Counted from the stretch's first letter, positions 51,909-60,517 are shown. The stretch is 64,000 nt of DNA from Fictibacillus nanhaiensis (GCA_016401345.1 JAEACG010000005.1:124001-188000); one strand, 5' to 3'. A program made the numbers and translations. Notes: generated by a model not told the origin, from the letters alone.

Positions 51909-52328
51909 AGCTTAAAATCACTTTATTCACTTAAACGTTCTTTCCTTTCTTACTAATACACAAATGCTAGTTATTGTCCCTAACTAGACTTCAATTAATT
52001 GTTCGTTCAATCAATTGCCTTGCATTAGATCTTATTTTTCCTCTACTTCTGGTAAATTCCCACACGCCCACATGCTGCGAAAATAGTTTTCACCGGCTAT
52101 TTCCATCTGCAACACGATCTTAGCATGCTTCGCTCACATACGTCATTGGAATCATCCTCTTTCGTTATGTGTATTTGCGCGTTCCCACATACCCACACAT
52201 CTCGAAATCAGTTTTCACTGGCTGATCTCTAACTGGATGTGATTTGATATGTTTCGCTTCCTTATTTCATTGGAATCACGCCTTCCTTTATTTGAAGTAG
52301 TGTTTCTTTGTTAACTACATATTAACCC
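51865..52328 (-). ncRNA. Candidate structured non-coding RNA with two tandem repeat units
   Basis: A promoter-like TTGATT-16-TAAAAT (52336-52363), two ~125-nt units (A near 52166-52290, B near 52040-52165), stem-loops at 51993-52016 and 51967-51987, and a minus-strand terminator define a possible ~460-nt RNA. Unit A has inner hairpin ATCAG-loop-CTGAT (52207-52226) and outer stem CACATC/GATGTG (52196-52241); unit B has AATAG-loop-CTATT (52082-52101) and CGTGTTGC/GCAGCATG (52071-52116). The inner loop CC(A/G)GTGAAAA is conserved while the stems covary. B also has hairpin GTATGT-GAGCGAA-GCATGC (52123-52141). No convincing protein frame crosses it. Confidence 0.5.
52040..52290 (-). repeat. Tandem ~125-bp imperfect direct repeat (units A and B)
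   Basis: Two copies are aligned by TTCCCACA(C/T) at 52057 and 52182 (offset 125) and by CATTGGAATCA at 52144 and 52268 (offset 124). Identity is moderate and concentrated in loops and unit ends. A related single unit lies at 7294-7405 in the opposite orientation. Confidence 0.7.
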
Positions 52329-52341
52329 ATTCTAAATTTTA

Positions 52342-52555
52342 TTTAAATATTCAGAATAATCAATATTATGTGATTTAGGGTGTATTTATTCCACTTTTTT
52401 AAGCCATACTCCTTCATTCGTAAAATTTCTTTTTATTTCATCATATTTCAACAATTTAAATAATAAATGTGTTTTTTAGGCTTTCACCTATTCCAACTTC
52501 CCTACATAACATGCATGTAGAAACACAACTACAAAAAAGAGGAGTGTTTTGAACC
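52342..52555. other. AT-rich non-coding gap before the tandem P-loop ATPase gene
   Basis: About 210 bp with no plausible frame. It should hold the promoter of the plus-strand ATPase gene and the minus-strand candidate RNA promoter (52336-52363). Confidence 0.5.
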
Positions 52556-53659
52556 TTGACTGGAAAAATTCTGAATTATTATGCTGGCGGCAATACAGCT
52601 AGAGGTTTTCACAACTTATTTCCATCAAATCTTAATGGTCTTGATCGCCTCTTTATTTTAAAAGGCGGACCTGGTACTGGTAAGTCGACACTCATGAAAG
52701 CGGTCGGGGAAAAGTGGAACAACGAAGGCTACGATATCGAATACATCCATTGCGCTTCAGACAACGGTTCGATTGATGGTGTAATTATCAGAGAACTCGG
52801 AATCGGAATTGTCGATGGCACTTCTCCACATGTTATTGAACCAAAAGCTCCAGGAGCGATTGAGGAATATGTAAATTTAGGTGAAGCGTGGGATTCTAAA
52901 AAGCTGGCCAACAAAAAGGCGGAAATTTTAAAGATTACTGATTCCATTTCTGCTGATTATCAAAAAGCATATGCAACTTTCCATGAAGCGCTCCTTATCC
53001 ATGATGAATGGGAAGAAATTTATATTATGAACATGAATTATGAAAAAGCAAACGACCTTACGGATGAACTGATGCATCAATTTTTTTCTAAGAAAGTAAA
53101 TAAAGCCGCGAACGTTTATCACCGTTTTCTAGGCGCAGCTACCCCTAAAGGTGCTGTCGATTTTGTGCCTAACTTAACTGAAGGTCTGGAAAAGAGATAT
53201 TTTATTAAGGGAAGACCTGGGTCTGGAAAATCAACTTTATTAAAAAAGCTGGCCGCAAATGCAGAAGCTTCAGGTTATGATGTTGAGATTTATCATTGTG
53301 GGTTCGATCCCAACAGCTTGGATATGGTGATCGTGAGAGAGCTCGGCTTTGCGATTTTTGACAGTACAGCACCTCATGAGTATTTCCCTGAACGTAAAGG
53401 TGACTCCATCATAGACATGTATGAAAAGACGATCAAAAAGGGTACGGATGAAAAATTCTTTGATAATTTAAAAGAGATCAGTGGGCGTTATTCAAAAAAG
53501 ATGAAAGAAGCGATCGGATATCTAGCAGACGCAAAAAGTAAGCACGATGATTTAGAAAAGATTTATATTGCCGCGATGAATTTTTCAAGAATCGACAAAA
53601 TTCATAAGAAGATTGATCTAGAAATTGAAAAACTAACCGCTGCACAACAACAAAAATAA
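52556..53659 (+). CDS. Tandem-duplicated P-loop ATPase (PRK06851-like)
   Basis: The 367-residue protein is two similar halves. Each has a Walker A loop: GGPGTGKSTLMKA near residue 38 and GRPGSGKSTLLKK near 223. Each is followed by an EYIHCASDNGSIDGVIIREL or EIYHCGFDPNSLDMVIVREL block and a helical EIYIMNMNY or KIYIAAMNF segment. The close internal match shows gene duplication. It is cytoplasmic, with no signal. Family function is unknown to me. The TTG start has GAGGAG 11 bases upstream. It is a single-gene unit ended by a terminator. Confidence 0.8.
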   Translation: MTGKILNYYAGGNTARGFHNLFPSNLNGLDRLFILKGGPGTGKSTLMKAVGEKWNNEGYDIEYIHCASDNGSIDGVIIRELGIGIVDGTSPHVIEPKAPGAIEEYVNLGEAWDSKKLANKKAEILKITDSISADYQKAYATFHEALLIHDEWEEIYIMNMNYEKANDLTDELMHQFFSKKVNKAANVYHRFLGAATPKGAVDFVPNLTEGLEKRYFIKGRPGSGKSTLLKKLAANAEASGYDVEIYHCGFDPNSLDMVIVRELGFAIFDSTAPHEYFPERKGDSIIDMYEKTIKKGTDEKFFDNLKEISGRYSKKMKEAIGYLADAKSKHDDLEKIYIAAMNFSRIDKIHKKIDLEIEKLTAAQQQK

Positions 53660-53667
53660 TATTTGAT

Positions 53668-53702
53668 GCAGCCACTATTTTGAGGATGGTGGCTGTTTTG
53701 TT
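53668..53702 (+). terminator. Intrinsic terminator after the tandem ATPase gene
   Basis: GCAGCCAC..GTGGCTGT stem with TTTTG tail on the plus strand. Confidence 0.8.
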
Positions 53703-53747
53703 ATGATGAACATAAGACAATTTTACATATGGAGGACAGGTTTAGTG

Positions 53748-54200
53748 ATGGAAACAGAACATACAAAAGCTGTTGAAGATTTATATTTTAACTTCTTACA
53801 TGCGTGGAACGAACGGAATTCACGTGCTATGGCTGATTATTTTACCGAAGACGGTGAGATGGTTGGATATGATGGCAGTCAGGCATTCGGTCCTGAAGAG
53901 ATTCATGCTCATCTCGAGCCCATTTTTAGCAGCTTCCCAACTCCACCTTATTACGCAAAAGTGAAGAACGTATCTTTCTTAAGCGATGATGCTGTTATGG
54001 TTCGCGCTATTGCCGGGATGATACCCGTTGGAAAAACAGAACTGTCTCAAGAACTGAACACGCATCATACGGTAATTGCCGTTAGAGATGAAGAAAAATG
54101 GTTCATAAAACTGTTTCAAAACACACCTGCTCAATTTCACGGACGTCCTGAGCTTTTAGATCAGATGACAGAAGAGCTTCGTGCATTGCTTCCTGAATAA
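53748..54200 (+). CDS. SnoaL/NTF2-like domain protein (SgcJ/EcaC type)
   Basis: The ~150-residue protein (ATG at 53748, or the GTG one codon earlier, with GGAGG 9-12 bases upstream) is a single NTF2-like cone: AVEDLYFNFLHAWNERNSRAMADYFTEDG at its start, then beta strands with HHTVIAVRDEEKWFIKLFQNTP near the end. Members are small hydrolases, isomerases or binding proteins of unknown substrate. It stands alone and converges on a small membrane-protein gene across a bidirectional terminator. Confidence 0.78.
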   Translation: METEHTKAVEDLYFNFLHAWNERNSRAMADYFTEDGEMVGYDGSQAFGPEEIHAHLEPIFSSFPTPPYYAKVKNVSFLSDDAVMVRAIAGMIPVGKTELSQELNTHHTVIAVRDEEKWFIKLFQNTPAQFHGRPELLDQMTEELRALLPE

Positions 54201-54208
54201 AAACAAAG

Positions 54209-54236
54209 AAACCCGCTTAAGTTACAGCGGGTTTCT
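54209..54236. terminator. Bidirectional terminator
   Basis: GAAACCCGC / GCGGGTTTC perfect 9-bp stem with 10-base loop between convergent genes. Confidence 0.88.
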
Positions 54237-54245
54237 TCATGTCTA

Positions 54246-54434
54246 TTATTTTCTTAATATTTCCTTGAGCCCTTTATAAATTAATACAGCTCCAAAAACA
54301 AGAACCGTTAAAATCGCGATAATTTTTACAGCTGGACCGAATGCGGCTAAAAACGTGCCGCCTAGTGGAAGTGCAAGTAGAAAATAACCAGCTAACAAAG
54401 CCCCAATGAGTGTTAATACATTTGTATTAGACAT
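54246..54434 (-). CDS. 62-residue two-helix membrane protein
   Basis: The protein has two hydrophobic helices (about residues 6-28 and 33-54) and a short basic tail (YKGLKEILRK). AAGGAGG lies seven bases before the ATG and the stop is followed by a strong terminator, so it is a real gene. Function is unknown; no family recognised. Confidence 0.72.
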   Translation of the reverse strand: MSNTNVLTLIGALLAGYFLLALPLGGTFLAAFGPAVKIIAILTVLVFGAVLIYKGLKEILRK

Positions 54435-54516
54435 TTTGCGCCTCCTTATAACAGTTTTTTTTCTCGTTATAAGGTATGCGCTGATGTTGAGAGTGGTTAA
54501 TTCCTGATAAAATCAG

Positions 54517-54616
54517 TTTACTGTCGACTTTTTATCTTTTACTGTCCACTTTGCTATATTTACTGTCCACTTTCGAACTTTTACTGTCCACTTTCTGGCT
54601 TTTACTGTCCACTTAC
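54517..54616. repeat. Five-copy 21-bp tandem array
   Basis: Units start at 54517, 54538, 54559, 54580 and 54601, each beginning TTTACTGTC(C/G)ACTT followed by a variable six-base spacer; the last copy runs into the mqnD stop codon at 54613. The period is exactly 21 bp. Read on the minus strand directly after the mqnD stop it gives an open VDSK(S/Y)xK heptad, but no start with a ribosome site. Confidence 0.9.
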
Positions 54617-55461
54617 ATTTTCAATAGTTTCGTATAATCCTTCTTCGGTACGATGCCTTCTTCTCCAGCCCGGTTCAATAGAGTTGTAATAGCCTCAAAG
54701 CCCTTGGCACCAAGATCCGCAGTAAAATCATTCACATACAGATCGATATGAGATTTCGCAACGTCTTCTGAGAGTTCGCTCGCGTGCTGCATCACATAAT
54801 CTCTTGATGCCTCAGGATTTCGCCATGCATACTCTACTGATTCACGTATCCATGCTGTAATAGACTCTAAATCTAGTGAACGGCGCGCGATGATCGCTCC
54901 AAGGGGAATGGGCAGTCCCGTATCTTCTTCCCACCAGCTTCCCATATCCGCCAACAGATTTAACCCGTAATTTTGATACGTAAAGCGAGCTTCATGGATA
55001 ACAAGACCTGCATCAATCTTGCCGTCTTTTACAGCAGGCATGATTTCATTAAACGGCATAACGATGATCTCGCCCACTCCGCCTGGTACATTTTGAGCCG
55101 CCCATAAACGGAATAGCATGTAGGCTGTAGAGCGTTCACTTGGAACAGCCACCTTTGCTCCTGATAGCATGTCAGGCGTAACATCACCTGGCTGCTTCAC
55201 AAGAACTAACGGACCACATCCACGACCAAGTGCACCTCCGCATGGAAGCAGAGCATATTTATCCAAAACATAAGGAAGCGCTGCGTATGAGATCTTTAAT
55301 ATATCAAGTTCATCTGACTCAGCAGCTAATCCGTTTGTGATATCTATATCTGCATATGTAACATCAAGTTCTGGAGCACCAGTAACAAGCCCATGAACCA
55401 ATGCATGAAAAACAAACGTATCATTGGGACAAGGTGAAAACGCAATACTCATTTTACTCAT
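54613..55461 (-). CDS. mqnD: 1,4-dihydroxy-6-naphthoate synthase (futalosine pathway)
   Basis: The 282-residue enzyme has a periplasmic-binding-protein-like fold with the diagnostic start AFSPCPNDTFVFHALVHG and the ADIDITNGLAAESDELDILKISYAALPYV segment. MqnD converts cyclic dehypoxanthine futalosine to 1,4-dihydroxy-6-naphthoate in menaquinone synthesis. Its ATG overlaps the mqnB stop by four bases, with GGAGG upstream. B. subtilis uses the other (men) route. mqnA, mqnC and mqnE are not in the window. Its stop falls inside a 21-bp tandem array. Confidence 0.92.
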   Translation of the reverse strand: MSKMSIAFSPCPNDTFVFHALVHGLVTGAPELDVTYADIDITNGLAAESDELDILKISYAALPYVLDKYALLPCGGALGRGCGPLVLVKQPGDVTPDMLSGAKVAVPSERSTAYMLFRLWAAQNVPGGVGEIIVMPFNEIMPAVKDGKIDAGLVIHEARFTYQNYGLNLLADMGSWWEEDTGLPIPLGAIIARRSLDLESITAWIRESVEYAWRNPEASRDYVMQHASELSEDVAKSHIDLYVNDFTADLGAKGFEAITTLLNRAGEEGIVPKKDYTKLLKM

Positions 55462-56120
55462 AACAAAACCTCCGCGATAACTTTACTAGCTCTCTCTAGT
55501 GTATCGAACGCTTCCTTCATACGCCAAGCAGAACGATCTCGCGGACCAATCGGATTTGATATGGAACGTATCTCAAGTACCGGCTTTCCAAATTCTTGTG
55601 CCGCAAGCGCTACACCATAGCCTTCCATCGCTTCTGCTACAGCATCAGGCTCACGATCCTGAAGATTCTTCGTTGTTTCAGAAGTTCCTGTCACAGTAGA
55701 TAGCGTTAGAACGTGACCGAGTTGAACAGCTACACCTGCGAGCTTTAATGACGTTAAACAGTGCATGACCAGTTCGCTGTCTGCTTTTATGCGCGTTGAA
55801 GCACCAAAGCCAAGTTCATCCAATGTGATGAATCCATCAGGAGATTCTGCTCCAAGATCTCCTGAAATCATCTCATCTGCAATGACCAGTGTTCCAACAT
55901 CTGCTTTTCCCTGAAAGCCTCCAGCAATCCCCATGTTAATGACAAGGTCGTAGTCTTTTGTTAAAAGTGCTTTTGTTGTTTGGATACCCGCTGAGATCGG
56001 ACCAACTCCAGCTAATACGACATCAATGGAAGATGTTTGGCTAATTCCTTTTAAGATTGCCTCTTTTTCAGCAGCTACAGAAGTCATAATTAAAATACGG
56101 TGTTCGTTATTCATCGACAT
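55458..56120 (-). CDS. mqnB: Futalosine hydrolase
   Basis: The 220-residue protein is a PNP/UDP-phosphorylase-fold nucleosidase: VLAGVGPISAGIQTTKAL, LVINMGIAGGFQG, and MEGYGVALAAQEFGKPVLEIRSISNPIG. This set, together with mqnD immediately downstream, identifies futalosine hydrolase, which releases hypoxanthine. AAAGGGG precedes the ATG at 56120. Alone it could be confused with an MTA/SAH nucleosidase, but context and the RSISNPIGPRDRSAW ending favour MqnB. Confidence 0.9.
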   Translation of the reverse strand: MSMNNEHRILIMTSVAAEKEAILKGISQTSSIDVVLAGVGPISAGIQTTKALLTKDYDLVINMGIAGGFQGKADVGTLVIADEMISGDLGAESPDGFITLDELGFGASTRIKADSELVMHCLTSLKLAGVAVQLGHVLTLSTVTGTSETTKNLQDREPDAVAEAMEGYGVALAAQEFGKPVLEIRSISNPIGPRDRSAWRMKEAFDTLERASKVIAEVLL

Positions 56121-56139
56121 GAAGATCCCCTTTCGCCGG

Positions 56140-57336
56140 TTAGCTTAATTTTTCAATGAACACTACTTTTAAATAGTTACCCTCTTTGAACTCTTTGTGT
56201 GTTTTAAAATCTTGTGGAAGCTTAAACTCTTCTAAAATGTTATACGTGCCGCCTGTTTGTTTAAATGCTGATGATATCATCTCTTTAAACTTTTTCATCC
56301 CAAACGTTGAGCAGTTAGAAGAAGCTACGATTACACCATTTCTTTCTGTAATCTGGATCGCTTGTGCTAATAAATCAGGATAATCTTTCCCAGCACTGAA
56401 CGTATTTTTCTTAGATCGCGCAAAGCTAGGGGGGTCTAGAATAACAAGGTCAAATGATAGCTCTTTACGAACGGCATATTTAAAATAGTTGAACACATCT
56501 TCTACAATGATGTCGTGGTCTTCATAGTTCAGACCGTTCACACTGAACTGTTCTTGCGTCTTGCTTCGACTTCTATTCGCTAAATCAACGCTTGTCGTTT
56601 TCAGAGCACCACCAAGAGCAGCCGCAACTGAGAACGCACCTGTATAAGAGAACGTATTCAGAACAGTTTTCCCTTTCGCATATTGATCACGAATGGTTCT
56701 GCGCACATCACGCTGATCCAAGAACACACCGACCATTGCACCATCATTTAGATAAACGGCAAAGTGGATTCCGTTCTCTCTTACGATTAGTGGACTAGGC
56801 GCTTGTTCACCTTCTACAAAATCGTCATCATCAATATATTTTCCTTTTACAGCAAAACGCTTCTTCTCGTAGATGCCTTTTACTTTAACAAGCTCTTTAA
56901 GAGAGGCAATCACTTCATCTTTAAAAGAGTAGATGCCTTCACTATACCAAGTTAGAACGTAGTAGCCGTTATAGTGGTCGATCGTCAGTCCACCGATTCC
57001 GTCTCCCTCACCGTTAAAAACGCGGAAAGCTGTTGTTTCATAATTGTTAAATAGATCTTGGCGATGGTTGATCGCTTTTTTCAGTTTCTTCTCAAAGAAT
57101 TCTTGATCGATGAGTTCTTGTGAATTTTGCGTGAGTACCCATCCACGGCCTTTGTTCTGTTTACCGTAGTATCCCTTACCCAGGAACACATTCTTTTCAT
57201 CAAACAGTTCAATGATCGTTCCTTCTTCTTTTACGTTGCTTATATTTTGTACAGTATCCTCCGTAATCAATGGAAAACCTGTTTTTAACCCCTTCACATA
57301 AGAAGGTTTTACTTTTAATCGGACATTCTTCTTCAT
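56140..57336 (-). CDS. ywbD: RlmI-like class I SAM-dependent rRNA methyltransferase (YwbD type)
   Basis: The 398-residue protein has a PUA-type N-terminus (1-75), an EEHD/RlmI middle part, and a methyltransferase domain with VLNTFSYTGAFSVAAALGGA (SAM site), SVDLANRSR, and FDLVILDPPSFARSK (catalytic DPPSF). RlmI methylates 23S rRNA C1962 in E. coli; the Bacillus homolog YwbD of the same length is assumed to be similar. Its ATG overlaps the recQ stop (ATGA), so the pair is coupled. Confidence 0.88.
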   Translation of the reverse strand: MKKNVRLKVKPSYVKGLKTGFPLITEDTVQNISNVKEEGTIIELFDEKNVFLGKGYYGKQNKGRGWVLTQNSQELIDQEFFEKKLKKAINHRQDLFNNYETTAFRVFNGEGDGIGGLTIDHYNGYYVLTWYSEGIYSFKDEVIASLKELVKVKGIYEKKRFAVKGKYIDDDDFVEGEQAPSPLIVRENGIHFAVYLNDGAMVGVFLDQRDVRRTIRDQYAKGKTVLNTFSYTGAFSVAAALGGALKTTSVDLANRSRSKTQEQFSVNGLNYEDHDIIVEDVFNYFKYAVRKELSFDLVILDPPSFARSKKNTFSAGKDYPDLLAQAIQITERNGVIVASSNCSTFGMKKFKEMISSAFKQTGGTYNILEEFKLPQDFKTHKEFKEGNYLKVVFIEKLS

Positions 57337-59474
57337 CTTGTCACCCGTTTCTTATTTTCGTTTTGCAGCAAGTAAACTTTAATCATAAAGTAACTTACTT
57401 CTTCAGGAAGTAATTCTTTGATCGGCTTTAACTTTTCTCCGCCAGCTTGTTGAATGGCATGTTCAATTTCTGAGACATGTTCATTTGGAATGAGATCCTC
57501 CATATAAACGTCCATTCCATCTTGTATGCATTGAACGAGGTGACTCTCCACTGTACTCACGGCTAGATTGCGATGTTCAGCAATCTCATCCACTGACATC
57601 TTCTCTTTATAGAGAGTGTATGTTTCAAGATGAGAATCAGGCGTTGTCTTTTTGGCAGGCTCTTTTGCAACGGTGCTCTGACCCGTACTTTCTCTTCGCT
57701 CTGGATGCTCAGCCAAATAAGAAGAAATAGCAGAGATAAACCGCTCTCCGTACTTCTCAAGCTTATTTTGACCAACACCCGTCACACTCAAAAATTCAGT
57801 TCTTGACTCAGGCAGCTTCACACACATATCTTTTAACGCGGTATCTGCGAAAATAACGAACGGTGGAACGTTCTCTTGTTCAGCTATCGTCTTACGCACG
57901 ATTCGAAGCTCTTCAAATAACGGATCATCTGCAGCCACTTGTTTCGTTACGACCGCTTCTTTGCGCATGATCTGTTCTTTTCCGAGCAGGATGTCTTTCC
58001 CTTTTTCTTTTATATAAAGAGTTGGGAACGTACCGTGCTCAACAGCGATGATCTCTTGTGAGATAAAAAACTCGATGAGATCTGTTATTTCTTTCGTACT
58101 TTTATCTTTCAGCATGCCGTAAGTTGGCAGCTTATTAAATCGCATCTCTAAAACCTTTTTATTCTTGGACCCGGTCAGTACTTGCGCAATCAACGTCTTA
58201 CCGAACCTCTTCTGTCCCATCCTCACGATACAGGACAACACGATCTGCGCTTCTCTTGTTACATCGATGCTATCGCGATTATCCGTACAGTTGCCGCACC
58301 GGCCGCATGGTGGTATTTCTTCATCACTAAAATAACGGACGATTGATTGTTGCAAACAGCTTTCTGTGTAGCAATAGTCCACCATGAGCTGAAGCTTCTC
58401 CAGCTCTTGCGCCATACGATCCTGTTCACTAGACTGATCGATCAGAAAACGCTGTACCTGAACGTCTTGTGATGAATATAGCAGGATACATTCACTTGGA
58501 AGTCCATCACGGCCAGCACGACCGGCTTCTTGATAATAACTCTCCATGTTTTTAGGAAGCTGAAAATGGATAACATATCTGATATTCGATTTATCGATAC
58601 CCATCCCAAACGCAGAAGTAGCCACCATGACTGATGACTCATCTTGAAGAAATTGTTCTTGTTGTTCCATACGCTCGTTGTCATTCATTCCTGCATGATA
58701 ACGAGATACGTTGATACCATTTTTTTGGAGTGTTTCATAAAGCTGATCAACCGTTTTACGTGTTGCTGCGTATATGATTCCCGCTTCTTTCTCGTTCTTT
58801 TTGAGAAAGTCTTTTAAGTAAGAAAGACGGTCTTGTCCCTTAATCACAGAAAAGGATAAGTTTTCACGTTCAAATCCTGTTAATACCGTCTTGTTCTCAT
58901 CAATATCAAGTGACCAGCAGATGTCTTGGCGAACACGCGGTGTAGCTGTTGCCGTTAACGCGAGCACTACCGGACGATTCGGCAGATTCCCGATCATTCT
59001 TTGAATACGTTGGTAGCTCGGTCTGAAGTCGTGTCCCCATTGCGAGATACAGTGGGCTTCGTCTACCGCGATTAAAGGTATATCGATCTGTCTCAAATGA
59101 TCCATAAAGTCATAGGATTCTAGGCGTTCTGGTGCAATATATAAAAGTTTATACTCACCGCTTTTCGCCTTTTCAATTCGTTCTCTCGCCTCTGCTGCTG
59201 TAAGTGAACTATTGATGAAGGCCGCGGAAATACCCAACTGCAATAATGTATCAACCTGATCTTTCATTAATGAAATTAAAGGAGAAATAACAATTGTTGT
59301 TCCTTCAAAAACAAGGGCAGGTATTTGATAGCAGATCGATTTTCCGCCACCAGTAGGCATAACACAGAGTGTATCGTCACCCGCTAAAACCGATTGAATC
59401 GCTTGCTCTTGTCCGTTCCGGAATGAAGAATAACCGTAATGCAAATTCAGCATTTGCTTTGCTTTTTCTATCAA
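57333..59474 (-). CDS. recQ: ATP-dependent DNA helicase RecQ
   Basis: The 713-residue protein has the RecQ helicase core (motif I MPTGGGKSICYQ, motif II VDEAHCISQWGHDFR, motif VI QEAGRAGRDG), a zinc-binding RQC region (CYTESC..CGRCGNC), an RQC winged helix, an HRDC domain (about 530-600) and a C-terminal HTH_40-like part (about 620-700). It unwinds recombination and repair intermediates. The TTG start at 59474 has GGAGG about 12 bases upstream; an ATG seven codons later is less well supported. First gene of a two-gene unit with ywbD. Confidence 0.95.
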   Translation of the reverse strand: MIEKAKQMLNLHYGYSSFRNGQEQAIQSVLAGDDTLCVMPTGGGKSICYQIPALVFEGTTIVISPLISLMKDQVDTLLQLGISAAFINSSLTAAEARERIEKAKSGEYKLLYIAPERLESYDFMDHLRQIDIPLIAVDEAHCISQWGHDFRPSYQRIQRMIGNLPNRPVVLALTATATPRVRQDICWSLDIDENKTVLTGFERENLSFSVIKGQDRLSYLKDFLKKNEKEAGIIYAATRKTVDQLYETLQKNGINVSRYHAGMNDNERMEQQEQFLQDESSVMVATSAFGMGIDKSNIRYVIHFQLPKNMESYYQEAGRAGRDGLPSECILLYSSQDVQVQRFLIDQSSEQDRMAQELEKLQLMVDYCYTESCLQQSIVRYFSDEEIPPCGRCGNCTDNRDSIDVTREAQIVLSCIVRMGQKRFGKTLIAQVLTGSKNKKVLEMRFNKLPTYGMLKDKSTKEITDLIEFFISQEIIAVEHGTFPTLYIKEKGKDILLGKEQIMRKEAVVTKQVAADDPLFEELRIVRKTIAEQENVPPFVIFADTALKDMCVKLPESRTEFLSVTGVGQNKLEKYGERFISAISSYLAEHPERRESTGQSTVAKEPAKKTTPDSHLETYTLYKEKMSVDEIAEHRNLAVSTVESHLVQCIQDGMDVYMEDLIPNEHVSEIEHAIQQAGGEKLKPIKELLPEEVSYFMIKVYLLQNENKKRVTR

Positions 59475-59639
59475 AACTTAAATTAGCCTCCCTCAGGTAG
59501 AGTCATCTCTTGATTATAAAGGTACTGACTCAACATAGCAAAGACACATCTTACCGTTTTCTTCCGATAAAAATAGACAGACTACTTAATAAAGTGTGAT
59601 ACATTAGGAATTGGAGAAATGGAAAAGGAGTTTTTACAT

Positions 59640-59987
59640 ATGACAAATCAAGAAAACAACAATTTACCACCAAAAACATGTTCAATTGAAAGACTCGTAA
59701 CGATGCCAGCTGATGTTGCTAAAGTTCTAGAAGGCAAGAAAACAGCAACTCGCCGAAACGGACGCTATGCAGATATTGGTGAGATCATGGAATTAGAAGG
59801 TCATTCGTTCGTAGTGAACAACGTATACCGACAATCTCTTGGTGAACTAACTGACCAACACGCCGAAGACGAAGGCTTTGCAACGGTTGAAGAGTATAAG
59901 AACGCGATTCTTTCATACCACCCTGGTATGCCGTGGCTTCCTCATATGCAAGTATGGGTTCACGAATTCAGTCCTGCTAAAGGCTAA
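59640..59987 (+). CDS. ASCH-domain protein
   Basis: From the ATG at 59640 (AAAAGGAG nine bases upstream; an earlier frame to 59619 lies on top of that site) it has 115 residues. It is one ASCH domain: SIERLVTMPADVAKVLEGKKTATRRNGRYADIGEI and a central LGELTDQHAEDEGF segment, with the conserved GKKT..R start. The ASCH fold is PUA-related and proposed to bind RNA; one branch has amidohydrolase activity. No partner is known. It lies 11 bp upstream of a membrane-protein gene in the same direction. Confidence 0.82.
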   Translation: MTNQENNNLPPKTCSIERLVTMPADVAKVLEGKKTATRRNGRYADIGEIMELEGHSFVVNNVYRQSLGELTDQHAEDEGFATVEEYKNAILSYHPGMPWLPHMQVWVHEFSPAKG

Positions 59988-59998
59988 ATCGTAACTCC

Positions 59999-60445
59999 AT
60001 GGATGTTTTGTATCCTATTTTCTTGTATATCCATATTTTAAGCGTGATTATTTCAGTTGGACCCTTCTTTATCTTGTTCCCACTGATTAAAAAGCTGCGA
60101 ACCGCTAGTGGAGATGAGATGCAGGCTCACCTCGGCACGTTTCGGTTTGTCGTTTGGCTGGCTAAACACGCGGGTCACGTCTTAGTATTGTCAGGTTTAT
60201 TGCTCGTGTTCACAGGACCTTGGACGTGGGACACACCATGGATTCTCATGACTTTAATCATCTTGTTCTGCTCGCTGTTCTTTTTAGCTCGCGCCTTTTC
60301 ACCGACGCTTCGAAAGTTTGATGATGAAACACATGATAAAACGGCGCTAGCTCAGAACCTACACCGTGCCGTTTGGATATACCTCGGATTATTGTTGATT
60401 ATGCTTTGGTTTATGGTCGGAAAACCATATTTGTGGTTTGGATAG
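59999..60445 (+). CDS. Four-helix membrane protein (DUF2269-like)
   Basis: The 148-residue protein has four hydrophobic helices (about 7-30, 48-72, 78-98 and 125-145) with conserved-looking HILSVIISVGPFF and KHAGHVLVLSGLLLV segments, a plan like the DUF2269 family of small integral membrane proteins. There is no good ribosome site (the nearest AAAGG is 14 bases away), so translation may depend on the ASCH gene ending 11 bp upstream. Function unknown. Confidence 0.7.
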   Translation: MDVLYPIFLYIHILSVIISVGPFFILFPLIKKLRTASGDEMQAHLGTFRFVVWLAKHAGHVLVLSGLLLVFTGPWTWDTPWILMTLIILFCSLFFLARAFSPTLRKFDDETHDKTALAQNLHRAVWIYLGLLLIMLWFMVGKPYLWFG

Positions 60446-60453
60446 GTTGGCGG

Positions 60454-60490
60454 AAGCTGCTCCCTTGTGTTGCGAGGGTGCGGCTTTTTT
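60454..60490 (+). terminator. Intrinsic terminator after the ASCH/membrane-protein operon
   Basis: AAGCTGC..CCCT pairs with AGGG..GCGGCTT and is followed by TTTT on the plus strand. Confidence 0.82.
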
Positions 60491-60517
60491 CGTTGCGTCC
60501 ATATGGAGTGGACAAAT

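Noticed and set aside
54517-54616. CRISPR array
   Set aside because: Repeat plus spacer is only 21 bp, spacers are 6-7 bases, and no cas gene is present.
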